Shown piece after piece: positions 44,284 to 53,486 of a stretch of DNA of 64,000 nucleotides. The notes beneath the pieces were generated by a model that was not told where the DNA came from, did no database searches, and saw only the letters and a list, made by a program, of their open reading frames with translations. The stretch lies in the NCBI GenBank assembly GCA_033065855.1, contig JAVXUO010002345.1, positions 248,001-312,000 on the forward strand, read 5' to 3'. The DNA is from Escallonia rubra. Its lineage: Eukaryota; Streptophyta; Magnoliopsida; Escalloniales; Escalloniaceae. The translations under genes were made by a program, and so were the position numbers. How positions within the stretch are numbered: position 1 is the first letter of the stretch; the number at the start of each line of letters is the position of its first letter.

Positions 44284-44589
44284 CTGTTATCACAAACAGA
44301 AAAGTGATTAGTATAATCTTAAGATTGGCAAGCCAAAGCTTTTAACAATTCATTTTTAAATCTTGTATATTTGGCAGCCATTTTGCCATCTTATATCATC
44401 AGCCACAACATTTTTGAAGAAATGAAGACTGAAGCTCTTTTTATGTATCCTGAATGAAAGGGTGTAACGTTCTTGCTGAAGAATCTAAAACAAAAAAAAA
44501 AAAAGGATCTTCAAGATACATTTTATGTTTTTTTTTAATAAAAATAATTAATCCTTGCCAAAAGAAAGAGGAAAGGAATCATATTATAC

Positions 44590-45027
44590 CTTGGTTCCTA
44601 TCCAAAAGGTTTTCAAGCTGCTGTAGCGCATATCAAGAGCAACCAGAATCTGTAGAGGAAAATCAGTGGGTATTTTTCTTGACGGGAACCCTTGCCAACA
44701 CAACCATCTTAACGTCTTTGGAAACTCATGATATCCTCCTGTAAGTCGTATATTGTTGAGCTGGAGGAGCTTTAACTTGTGCATCCTTGAAAATGCAGAA
44801 GTTTGTAAGTTGAGTTGATCTGACGTGGAATTTTTTTTTAACACGGCAGAATACATGGGAAGCCAAGAAAGAAATCCTAAATGATTCTGCTCTGATGAAT
44901 TGCCTTCGACGAGTAATGTTGATTTGTCAATAAAATCTTCCCGACGGGATCTCACTGCTGTTTCAACTGCAATACTTTTCTTCGGTTCCTGTATGTTGAG
45001 GATGAGGCCTTCAATTGTCTCCGTACC
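44590..45027 (-). CDS. TNL exon 3: NL linker and first LRRs
   Basis: Acceptor GTTGATTAG, then GTETIEGLILNIQEPKKSIAVET, the standard TNL linker opening. It continues FSRMHKLKLLQLNNIRLTGGY, FPKTLRWLCWQGFPSRKIPTDF and LVALDMRYSSLKTFW, the first leucine-rich repeats. Donor AAG|GTATAATATG at 44590, phase 0. Confidence 0.9.
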
Positions 45028-45107
45028 CTAATCAACAAGAGAGACAATTAATTCAAGGATACACCAACCAATACCATATAAGTGGACATAAGATAAATGA
45101 TCCTCAC

Positions 45108-45613
45108 AGTTTTCTCTCCAAGTACATTGAATGCCTCAGTATGCCAGAGTCTGCTACGCTTTCCAGGTTCCCTAGTTGATTCCTGCTTTACGATTTCTCT
45201 TCCCATATCTTGAATTAACTGATGCATCATGAGTTTGTTATCACCTGGGCCAACTCTTAAAAGAAATCTATCAATTAGATTATGAATCCCAATTGTTGTA
45301 AAGAATTCACACCCATCTAATATTGTACTCGTCCAATCTTTGTCCTTGCCGACAAAAAAACAAGCAATATCGAGAAATAAGTTTCTATCATGGTCATCTT
45401 GCAAAGAATCGTAGCTTATTTTAAGCTTATTTAGGATTTGGCCTTCAGGAATTGCTTCCAATTTCTCTAAAGCACTTCCCCATTCAGCTTTAGTTTTCCC
45501 TGACAGAGAAGAACCCAAAACTTGAAGAGCTAAAGGTAGTCCATCGCAGTAATGCACCACTCGTTTTGAGTAATCCATGTAGCCTTCAATGGGATGGTCT
45601 TGTCCAAAGGCAT
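45108..45613 (-). CDS. TNL exon 2, second part: NB-ARC ARC1/ARC2
   Basis: Continues the NB-ARC after the retroelement: FGQDHPIEGYMDYSKRVVHY, the GLPLAL motif (CDGLPLALQVLGSSL), NRLFLDIACFF-type RNLFLDIACFFVGKD, and MMHQLIQDMGREIVKQES, where the usual MHD is MHQ. It ends RLWHTEAFNVLGEKT at a donor ACT|GTGAGG (45108) in phase 0. Confidence 0.9.
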
Positions 45614-45987
45614 TGTTGGAGACAAATGGATCACTCAAGCTCACACTTTGTTGCACTCAAACTCATACACTCACTTATATGAGGAGGACATGGAGAGAAC
45701 TTGAAGAGAACACATAATATACCTTTCAAAATTTATCTCATAGTTCTTCCTCTCCTTACACTTGCATCATCTTATACATTTTTATAGTACTTCTAAGTAA
45801 CTCTTAGACATGTAATAAATATACCACTAACCCACTATTTCAACAATATAATAGCCACTACTTCCACTAACACATAACAATAATGCACTTGTAACTTATG
45901 CACCCACTAAGACATAACTTAATAACCCACTAACATGTCACATTAATCACCACTCTAAAAAAACTAAATCAAGTTTATTTTCCAACA
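45614..45987 (-). repeat. 3' LTR of the young Copia element
   Basis: A 374-bp LTR adjoining the purine tract. It is nearly identical to 47233-47606. Its outer end is followed directly (minus strand) by the TNL codons for AFGQDHP. Confidence 0.92.
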
Positions 45988-46013
45988 CTCCCCTTTAAAC
46001 TTGATTTGTGTCT

Positions 46014-47147
46014 TCAATTATTCTTCTTGATTGAGGGGCTTGATAAGTGCCAATAATGGTCTTCATCTCCAATTCCATCAACAGCAACAATCTTCTTTGC
46101 CATTTCTTTTGACGTGTATCGTATGTGGCACATCTTTTTGTTGCACCTCTGGCATTTCTTCGTCACTTGTGTGCATATTGGATCTTGTCCATTTTCTCTG
46201 GACATTTCAAGTAACTCCTCTAGGTCAAAAAACATCTCCATGTTTACCCAACCTGTGTCACTCAACAAATTCTCCACGCCAAGTTGAGGATAATAACTCG
46301 TTCGACTTTTAACAAAATCATTGTCCTTCCTAGTCATAAAAAACAACTCCCTAGGATGATTTTCAATGAAATAAGTTTTCAAAACATCAACCTTAGCTGC
46401 ATATTCTTGTGGCACTATCACATCATTCTTCGCCAAGAAAAAGTAATCATTACTCTCTTCTTCAAAATTTGAGAGGCTGTATAGTGGAAATGACCCAACC
46501 ACATTTTCTTCTCTTAAAGAAACATCAAAGGTCATACCTGAGTTGTTCACGTTTTGACCTCCGTGAACTCTTACATCTTTGTCAATGCTCTCATCTTCCA
46601 TCTCTTCATATTGAGCATTATCATCACCATCTGTGTTCTCGCTCTCCTCTATCTTTTCAACTGGCTCTTCTCCATTTGTCAACTTGTCGTTCTCAATGGC
46701 TTTAAAAGCCTTGAACTCTTGTTCAGCCTTTGTCTCCTCTATTTCTTTAGCTTCGGATGTGGGAAACTCGTTTTCATCCTGCATTAGAGTTTCTTCCTCG
46801 AGATGTTCACCATCTTCATTTGTGAACTCATCTTCTTCCCAGCTTTGTACCCAATACTCCTTGGGTAAGAAGTCACGTCTACGGTTGGAAGCAATGACCT
46901 CGATCATTTGCCAAACATCACTTGGAGATCTTACATCTCCAATGCACATCCATATCTCTGTATGGACGGCCTTCTGCAATACTCGGAGTGCCTTTTCTTC
47001 CTTCTTTTGTCGAACTCCTTTTGACAAGCTACCATGTGGTTCTTCACTGACCACATCCCACAAATCACATGATTTGAGATACAACGAAAGGACACTCCGC
47101 ATTCTCACATAATTTGAGAACAACAGTTTCTCACAGCAAATATCCAT
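46014..47147 (-). CDS. retroelement ORF: Copia Gag N-half fused to an acidic unknown region
   Basis: An intact 377-codon frame. Residues about 8-95 follow the Copia Gag pattern (NYVRMRSVLSLYLKSCDLWDVV; EEKALRVLQKAVHTEIWMCI; SPSDVWQMIEV). After about residue 100 the sequence becomes strongly acidic (many E/D up to about 205) and matches no Gag region I know. A mixed C-terminal part (about 230-360) contains YPQLGVENLLSDTGW and a Cys cluster CQRCNKKMCH that is not a standard zinc knuckle. The ending could be captured host sequence. It lacks all enzymes, so mobility would need an autonomous partner. Confidence 0.75.
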   Translation of the reverse strand: MDICCEKLLFSNYVRMRSVLSLYLKSCDLWDVVSEEPHGSLSKGVRQKKEEKALRVLQKAVHTEIWMCIGDVRSPSDVWQMIEVIASNRRRDFLPKEYWVQSWEEDEFTNEDGEHLEEETLMQDENEFPTSEAKEIEETKAEQEFKAFKAIENDKLTNGEEPVEKIEESENTDGDDNAQYEEMEDESIDKDVRVHGGQNVNNSGMTFDVSLREENVVGSFPLYSLSNFEEESNDYFFLAKNDVIVPQEYAAKVDVLKTYFIENHPRELFFMTRKDNDFVKSRTSYYPQLGVENLLSDTGWVNMEMFFDLEELLEMSRENGQDPICTQVTKKCQRCNKKMCHIRYTSKEMAKKIVAVDGIGDEDHYWHLSSPSIKKNN

Positions 47148-47232
47148 TTCGGATACTTTTTTCTACAACCGTAGTGACTAAAACATTAACGCCACAACAT
47201 CCACTAGGACCGTTGTGGCTCTGATACCACTT

Positions 47233-47606
47233 TGTTGGAGACAAATGGATCACTCAAGCTCACACTTTGTTGCACTCAAACTCATACACTCACTTATATG
47301 AGGAGGACATGGAGAGAACTTGAAGAGAACACATAATATACCTTTCAAAATTTATCTCATAGTTCTTCCGCTCCTTACACTTGCATCATCTTATACATTT
47401 TTATAGTACTTCTAAGTAACTCTTAGACATGTAATAAATATACCACTAACCCACTATTTCAACAATATAATAGCCACTACTTCCACTAACACATAACAAT
47501 AATGCACTTGTAACTTATGCACCCACTAAGACATAACTTAATAACCCACTAACATGTCACATTAATCACCACTCTAAAAAAACTAAATCAAGTTTATTTT
47601 CCAACA
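47233..47606 (-). repeat. 5' LTR of the young Copia element
   Basis: A 374-bp LTR next to the primer binding site (47216-47229, three bases away). It is preceded on the minus strand by the TNL codons for LFSWYA. Confidence 0.92.
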
Positions 47607-48209
47607 GTAGCATACCAACTGAAAAGCTCAAGTGACTGGTTATTATCCATTCTACTAACCTCATGCACCATATGAACTTCAGAAGCCTTTAGTAACTGCT
47701 TCTTTCTAGTCGTTATGATGATCTTACTTCCCTGATGTAAACAATCTCGCATTCCAAGCAGTGCATCTAATTGGTCCACCTGATCAACATCATCCAGAAC
47801 AACAAGAACTTTTCTATAGCATAGAGCTTCTTTAATCTTACCGATCCCTTGATCAACGCTAAAAATCTTCTCGTTCCTCCCCCTCAAGATATCTGAAAGA
47901 AGTTGTTTTTGTAAACGTAATAAACCCTTGGGTTGTTCTGATACTTCTCTGATACTTGCAAGGAAGCTGCTACCTTCAAAGCTTTCAGAGTTTAAGTAGT
48001 ATAGGTATTTGGCAATGGTCGTCTTTCCTATACCAACCATCCCCCATATTGCTACAATTGCAACATTATTTGATCCATCTTGTAACCAAGAATTTATATT
48101 TCTTGCACGCAGATCTAAGCCAATTAGGTGAGGGGGAACATTCAACACAGTGCGTTTCACTTCATCCCCAACCACCTTAAGAATTTTTTGGATAAACTTT
48201 AACTCATGC
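47607..48209 (-). CDS. TNL exon 2, first part: NB-ARC with P-loop
   Basis: Starts after GCATTTTAG. Encodes HLIGLDLRARNINSWL, then the P-loop GMVGIGKTTIAKYLY, RNBS-A-like FEGSSFLASIREVS, kinase-2 KVLVVLDDVDQVDQLDAL and RNBS-B GSKIIITTRKKQLL, ending at LELFSWYA. The retroelement interrupts the codon series immediately afterwards. The next native residues (FGQDHPIEGY) are at 45613 downward, so only a few bases were altered at the joint. Confidence 0.9.
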
Positions 48210-48343
48210 CTAAAATGCACGAAAGTGGTGGAAATATAACATCAATAAATTAAGACTAGTATGTTCAAGTGTAGAAACAACTCATGCAAGATAAACAAAC
48301 ACGTTTTGGTTTCAAGTACCGCAATGACAATTGATAAACTTAC

Positions 48344-48852
48344 CCATCGGCTTGATTTTTCAAGGCCATGCCTGCCAGAACTGCAACTTGACGAAGTGCT
48401 GCCTTCCACCCTTCCACCCTTTTCGCCAACTCCATTCTTCTTTCACGATCGCCTTCTGCCTCCACCTCATTGTCGTGCCTCAAAAACGCCTCTGCAAAAC
48501 TACCCATTTGCTTCCTAACTTCAGTCGGCTCAACATCATAAAAGACAGGCAAAACAGTATTTCCACGCATCTTGTTACACTCGAGGATCGTTACAAGTTC
48601 GTCGAGGCACCAAGTGGAAGACGCGTAGTTTTTTGACAATACAACAATCGAGATTCTCGACGGTTTGATGGCTTCCGGGAGTTCCAAGTTGAGGTACTTT
48701 CCCCTCTCTATGGAATCGTTGACTCTAAATGTTTGAAATTTCGCTTGTACCAGAGCGGTGTAGAGGTGATCGGTGAAAGTTTTGCCGGTGTCTTCGCCTC
48801 TGAAGCTCAAGAATACGTGATAAGCAAAGGGAGAACCGGAGGTGGTTGCCAT
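48344..48852 (-). CDS. TNL exon 1: TIR domain
   Basis: The ATG at 48852-48850 is preferred over the upstream ATG at 48954 because it lies directly before the TIR fold (MATTSGSPFAYHVFLSFRGED). Motifs are FLSFRGEDTGKTFTDHLYTAL (first strand/helix), RISIVVLSKNYASSTWCLDEL (with the conserved catalytic Glu in CLDEL) and VLPVFYDVEPTEVRKQMGSF. The donor GATGG|GTAAGTTT ends the exon at 48344 in phase 2 and joins GHELKFIQKI of exon 2. Confidence 0.9.
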
Positions 48853-49157
48853 TGCACAAAGCTTAGGAATCGGAGATGGACAGATCGAACGGAGCGACTC
48901 AACGCCGTATAGCTGTGATGTCCACATAGTCTCCCAGCATGTCAGATTTCTCATAATTTAGTTTAGACAAATGGAAACTATTCATACCTTCGCTAAGTGA
49001 ATGGCACAACTGCCTTAAATTTCCATGTTTGTTTAAGAGGCAGAATACAAATATCTTTCTCCTCTTCTTCAGACAAGCTGAAACCCCTCTCTCTATGTTG
49101 TCACGAGCTTACTTTCTTGTACCCTCTGCTCTTCTTAAGACAAGCAAGCTGAAACCC

Positions 49158-49213
<56 letters not shown>

Positions 49214-49567
49214 CTGTGAGTTGGAAGGCAAAAAGATTGCAGATTTACAGTAGCTGTTTAGTCAACCTGCCTGCCGGCCAATTTGTCAAATACAAACTCC
49301 CCATGACTAAGTCCAGGCTGCATAGCTAATGAAAGGAAGATCATATTGGTATTTACTATGAATTTGACACCGCAATCTCCGGGAGGCAAAATGTTATATT
49401 TTCTTCGTTCTTTTGACTAAGGGTGTATTTGATAACGCAATTAAAATACTTAAAATTTAAAGTTTTTAATAATTTTTAATTAAGTGCGTTTAATAAAGTT
49501 AAACTTTGTATCACTCAAACCATTAATTCTACAAAAAATAGACTAAAAATTTAAGTCATGGTAGACT
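48853..49567 (-). promoter_or_regulatory. TNL upstream region with CT and AT repeats
   Basis: DNA upstream of the TNL start, so probably promoter and 5' UTR. A 22-bp word (ACAAGCTGAAACCCCTCTCT) occurs twice, at about 49073 and 49145. A (CT)n run (about 49158-49192) followed by (TA)n (49192-49213) lies about 320-360 bp upstream of the ATG. No transcription start can be placed from sequence alone. Confidence 0.4.
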
Positions 49568-51368
49568 GGGGCTGTTTGATAAAACTGAAATTTAAGTGTT
49601 GAAAAAGTTAAGCACTGAAATCGTAAAACTGAAAACTTTAAGCGACTGAATTTTTACTGAAAAATAAGTTAACCTGTTTGGTAAACCAAAAGCAGATGTC
49701 TGAAAATTATTTATTTACAAATTTATCTATTTTACCAAAATTATGCATTTGTTTATGTATTTTATAACTTTTTTTTTTTGGAAGGCTAAAATCGTGTTGG
49801 TGGCAGTGGCGATGGATTAGTGATGGTGGTGGCGGCAGCGGCGGCAAAAATGTGTCAATGGTGGCGGTAATGGTGCGTGAAGACGTGGTGTTGGTAATTA
49901 TGATGATAGCGATAGGCAGCGACATGGTGGTCATGACAGTGGTTGTAGTGTGGTGAATCTTTAGATGATGTTGGTGGAAATTGATGTGGTGACAACAACG
50001 ACGATACGGGTGGAGGTGGCAGTTTCCTTTTGGTGGTGTCGGTGGTGATGGTGACTAGGTCGTTGTAATTGTGGTGGTGGTAGCAAAAAGAAATAATAAA
50101 AATGTGGTGGTGGTTGTATTGTGGTGGAGGCGGTATTGCCAACAAATTAATTAAGGCGGCATCGTGGTGGTAATTATTTTTTTATGTAAAAATATGTTAA
50201 ATAACTTTTAACCATCTCACTTAAAATTAAGTGATCAATATTAAGTAATTCTAACGCCACCTTAATTAATTTCCTGGCAATACCGGCTCTACCACAATAC
50301 AACCACCATCACAACAATTATTTTTTTTGCTTCCACCACCACAATTACCATGACCTAACTACTATCACCACCACCATAAGGACACTGCCACCTCCACCAT
50401 ATCGTCGATGTTGTCATCACGTTTATTTTCGCCAAAATCATTAAAAGATTCACCACACTATAACCACTATCATGGCCGCCTTGTTACCACCTATCGCTAT
50501 TATCATAATTACTGACACCACGTCTTCACACCATTACTGCCACCATTGACACCTTTTTGTTGCCGCCGCTACCACCACCACGATTTTAGCCCCCCAAAAA
50601 AGTTATAAAGTACATAAACAAATGCATAATTTTGGTAAAATGAATAAATTTGTAAATAAATAATTTTCAAATATCTGTTTTTGGGTTACCAAATAGGTTA
50701 ACTTATTTTTCAGTAAAAATTCAGTTGCTTAAAATTTTCAGTTTTATAAATTTAGTGCTTAACTTTTTCAACATTTAAATTCAGTTTTATCAAATAGTTA
50801 TCACTTAATTATACGTGAGATGGTTAAAAGTTATTGAACATGATTTCACATAAAAAGAATAATTACCACCATAATGCCGCCACAACTTATTTGCTGGCAA
50901 TATCGCATCCACCACACTGCAGCCACTATCACAACCATTATTCCCCTTTGCTACCACCACCACAATTACCACAACCTAGCCACTACCATCACCACCACCA
51001 CAATCCACTGCCTTGACCGTCATGTCACCGCCTATCGCCACCACCACAGTTACGAACCCCACATCTTAACGGACCATTACCGCAACCACTGACACCTTTC
51101 TGCGGTCGCTGCCACCACCATCATTACTCCGTCGCCATTGCCGCCACCACCCAATAACGTGGTTTTGGCAAAAAAAATTATGAAGTACATATATAAATGC
51201 ATAATTCTAGTAAAATGAATAAATTTATAAAATTCAACAATTTTCAGACGTTTACTTTTGATATACCAAACAAAGTAACTTATTTTTCAGTGATAAAAAT
51301 CCAGTCGCTTAAAATTTTCAGTTTTACGAATTCAGCATTTAAATTTCAGTTTTATCAAAGAGGCCCTA
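49568..51368. mobile_element. compound foldback element with three triplet-rich copies
   Basis: Outer ends GGCTGTTTGATAAAACTGAA and (inward) GGGCCTCTTTGATAAAACTG are inverted repeats. Inside are three copies of one ~0.6 kb unit: one in forward orientation (49568-about 50240, GGTGGT-rich) and two in reverse head to tail (about 50240-50800 and 50810-51368, CCACCA-rich). Each includes TTAAGTG...AAAAGTTATTTAA-like AT-rich zones and a trinucleotide core. Translated histidine/proline-rich frames over the cores (49855-50145, 50834-51092) are repeat artefacts. No transposase is present. Confidence 0.7.
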
Positions 51369-52060
51369 AATCTAAATCTAATTTTTTTTTTTGGAGATGC
51401 TATTCACCGTGCCAAAATATTATTGAAGTTTACTCCACTCGAGGTGGAAAATTGTATCCAAACAGCGTATGGATTAGTTTTCAAATATTATATATGGTAT
51501 TTGATTGAATTTTTTTTTTATATTTTTGAAAATAAAATTCAAATTAGTTACCATATTCTCATGGAAATACACCATTCTCATATATTGTAAAAATATGAAA
51601 ACTTAAACCGAAGAAAATGATAAAGAAAAAGGAGTTAGCCTCGACAAAACGTACCGATTATTCGATAGTCGCATTACATGACCCAGCTTTTCTAAAGTCA
51701 AAATCTTAAATTAGAATTGTTTCAAATTTTTATTCAAATGGATTTACATAAGTAAAAGAAAAGGCATTACTAATGTAAGAAGCTCATAATAGTCTTATAA
51801 AATATTTGAGTATGACACTTTATCATTTGAACTCCACTTCTACCTCTAAAGTCCTAAAACATTGCAATGCTATGTCTCTTAAACTCACTTGTAACGAAAG
51901 CAAAGAACTAGAGTAAATTAGTCCATAACAGGAGCTACTGCTAGGTTTCTTTGTTACTAATTGCACTTTGATATTCTTTTGGTTGTCTAGAGGACTTAAC
52001 AAAGCAAAATTGAAATACGACGGAACACAAACAAATTAAAAGAAAGTTAAAGAAGTTCAT
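51369..52060. other. AT-rich sequence without a gene
   Basis: No frame of useful length or recognisable motif on either strand. Confidence 0.4.
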
Positions 52061-53486
52061 CCATTGTCCAACACTTCCATGCCTGTGTATGTCTGTCTTT
52101 GCAATTAGGTCGAACACAGAATCACAGGGTTTTCACATGTTTGTTGCGAAGGTTGCAAAGGTGATATTAGTGTTGCACTTCAAAAGTTTATCTAGAGAAC
52201 TTGTCTTTCTTTGGATTCAGAATGAGTGGGTACGCTGTGCATGTGTGCATGGGCTAAGGCCCATATATACCAAAACACGCGTGCGACCGTCCTGCCCGGC
52301 TCAACTCCATCTTTGCTGCGAGCAGGCACGGCTCTCAGACTCAGTGTGGTGCGGCCCAAACTTTCAATTTTGGTCTGATTTTTTTGTGAAAAACCTCATG
52401 TTTTATCGTGATCTATTTTAGTCAAACTTTTCATTATTTGGTTGTCTTTGGCTGATTTTTTCCGTACGTTATAAATTGCAATCACATTCTTCGTGTCTTT
52501 AATCATTTCCTTAATTGTAATCTTAGAATTAGCCTTGCAGGTAAAGTCCTCCTTTGTTACTATAAGAGTTTAATCGCGTCCTTAATTGTGATTTTAAAGT
52601 TGACCTTCCAGGTTTAGACCTCCTCTGTTACTATAAGAATTATTTCCTTAATTGTGATCTTAGAGTTGGCCTTGCATGTATAGTCCTCCTTTGTTACTAT
52701 AAGAGTTTAATCACGTCCTTAAATTGTGATTTAGAGTTGACTTTTCAGGTTTAGTCCTCCTATGTTACTATAAGAGTAGAACTCGTGCAATGGTTTTTTT
52801 TTTTACAATAACTTTTCTTTCTCTCGGCTGTGAAGTATATATACTTTTGGTTCCAGCCATCCACGTTAGCAAGTTCAGAGCTTCTTCGGCTTATGATTTA
52901 TTAAACTGAGCACCTTACCCGTGGTATGTTACATCCAATGGGCCATCATGCTCGTCTCTTTTAAAGGATGTACGCCAAGTTCTTGGCATTCAAGGGGATT
53001 TTGCATGATTGAGAGGCGTGTTCTTGGGCACATAGTTAATCTTTGAGTGAGTTCATATTTGAGATAGTTCATTGTAAGCTTCTTGGTTTGGTTCTTGAAA
53101 GAATATAGATCTTCCCACCTAAGAAGACTTAGTCTTAGCTTATTCATTGTATCAGCTGCTCAAGTAGGAGCTTGTTTGTTGTATTCAAATTGTAAATCTC
53201 TTTTCATTTGTAAACTGTTGGAAACCTTGGAAGGGTTTTGGAAGTTGTACTGCGGTTTGAGCTAGCACCCAAAGCTAGCTGCTTTAGTGAAAGACTCGAG
53301 TAGGTCTCCCTTGTGTGGAGTGGTCGAGGACTGGACGTAGGTTGGTGGGGCTGAACCAGTATAAATCTCTGTGTTAAATTTATTATTGTTATATCTGTCA
53401 TTACTCTGTAATCTCATTTTTTTAATTTATACTCAAAGTTGTAAAACACCTATTCACCCCCCTCTAGGTGTATTTAGGGACCTACA
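52061..53486 (+). mobile_element. probable solo or truncated Copia LTR
   Basis: The right end ACACCTATTCACCCCCCTCTAGG...GGGACCTACA (to 53486) is the typical 3' end of plant Copia LTRs. A TATA-like AAGTATATATACTTTTGG is at about 52832-52849. No primer site follows, so it is a solo or partial LTR. The left boundary and target duplication were not found. It is a different family from the TGTTAGCC element. The frame 52089-52421 has no domain. Confidence 0.5.
52546..52780 (+). repeat. ~70-bp tandem array, four units
   Basis: Units start near 52546, 52617, 52682 and 52754, each opening GTCCTCCTTTGTTACTATAA or a close variant, with alternate units more alike (about 140-bp higher-order period). Confidence 0.88.

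Larger units (their letters stand above)
45614..47606 (-). mobile_element. very young gag-only Copia element inside the TNL NB-ARC exon
   Basis: Two 374-bp LTRs (45614-45987 and 47233-47606) start TGTTGGAGAC and end TTTCCAACA (plus-strand view). I found one difference between them (T versus G in CTTCCTCTCC/CTTCCGCTCC). Element polarity is minus: a tRNA-Met primer site (TGGTATCAGAGCCA, complement of 47216-47229) lies inside the right LTR, and a purine tract (complement of CTCCCCTTT, 45988-45996) beside the left. Total length is 1993 bp, with a single 377-codon frame and no pol. The flanks (TATGC then AC before, ATGCC after, minus strand) suggest an ATGC(C/T) duplication with two extra bases. 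The near-identity of the LTRs implies very recent insertion. Confidence 0.9.
25589..48852 (-). pseudogene. TIR-NB-ARC-LRR (TNL) resistance gene, disrupted by two transposons
   Basis: A five-exon TNL read right to left: TIR (48852-48344), NB-ARC (48209-47607 and 45613-45108, split by a retroelement), LRR start (45027-44590), LRRs (44283-about 43468), C-JID (36520-35979, then stop 25591-25589 across the CACTA element). Exon joints are in phase. Without the insertions it would encode roughly 1140 residues, a normal TNL length. TNLs are intracellular sensors whose TIR domains cleave NAD+ after effector detection. All P-loop, kinase-2, RNBS-B, GLPLAL and TIR catalytic landmarks are present, and the MHD motif reads MHQ. 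I saw no other stop or frameshift in the exons, so loss of function looks recent and due to the insertions. The closest named homologue cannot be told from sequence alone. Confidence 0.88.

Noticed and set aside
46014..47147. Integrated decoy domain of the TNL
   Set aside because: The frame is bounded by LTRs, a primer site and a purine tract, so it belongs to a retroelement inserted in the NB-ARC and is not a TNL domain.
48852..48954. Upstream ATG as the TNL start
   Set aside because: It would add 34 residues with no TIR similarity before MATTSG. The downstream ATG sits right before the TIR fold.
49855..51092. His/Pro-rich proteins
   Set aside because: They are translations of (CCA)n and (CAC)n cores in the foldback element, and are not conserved between its three copies.
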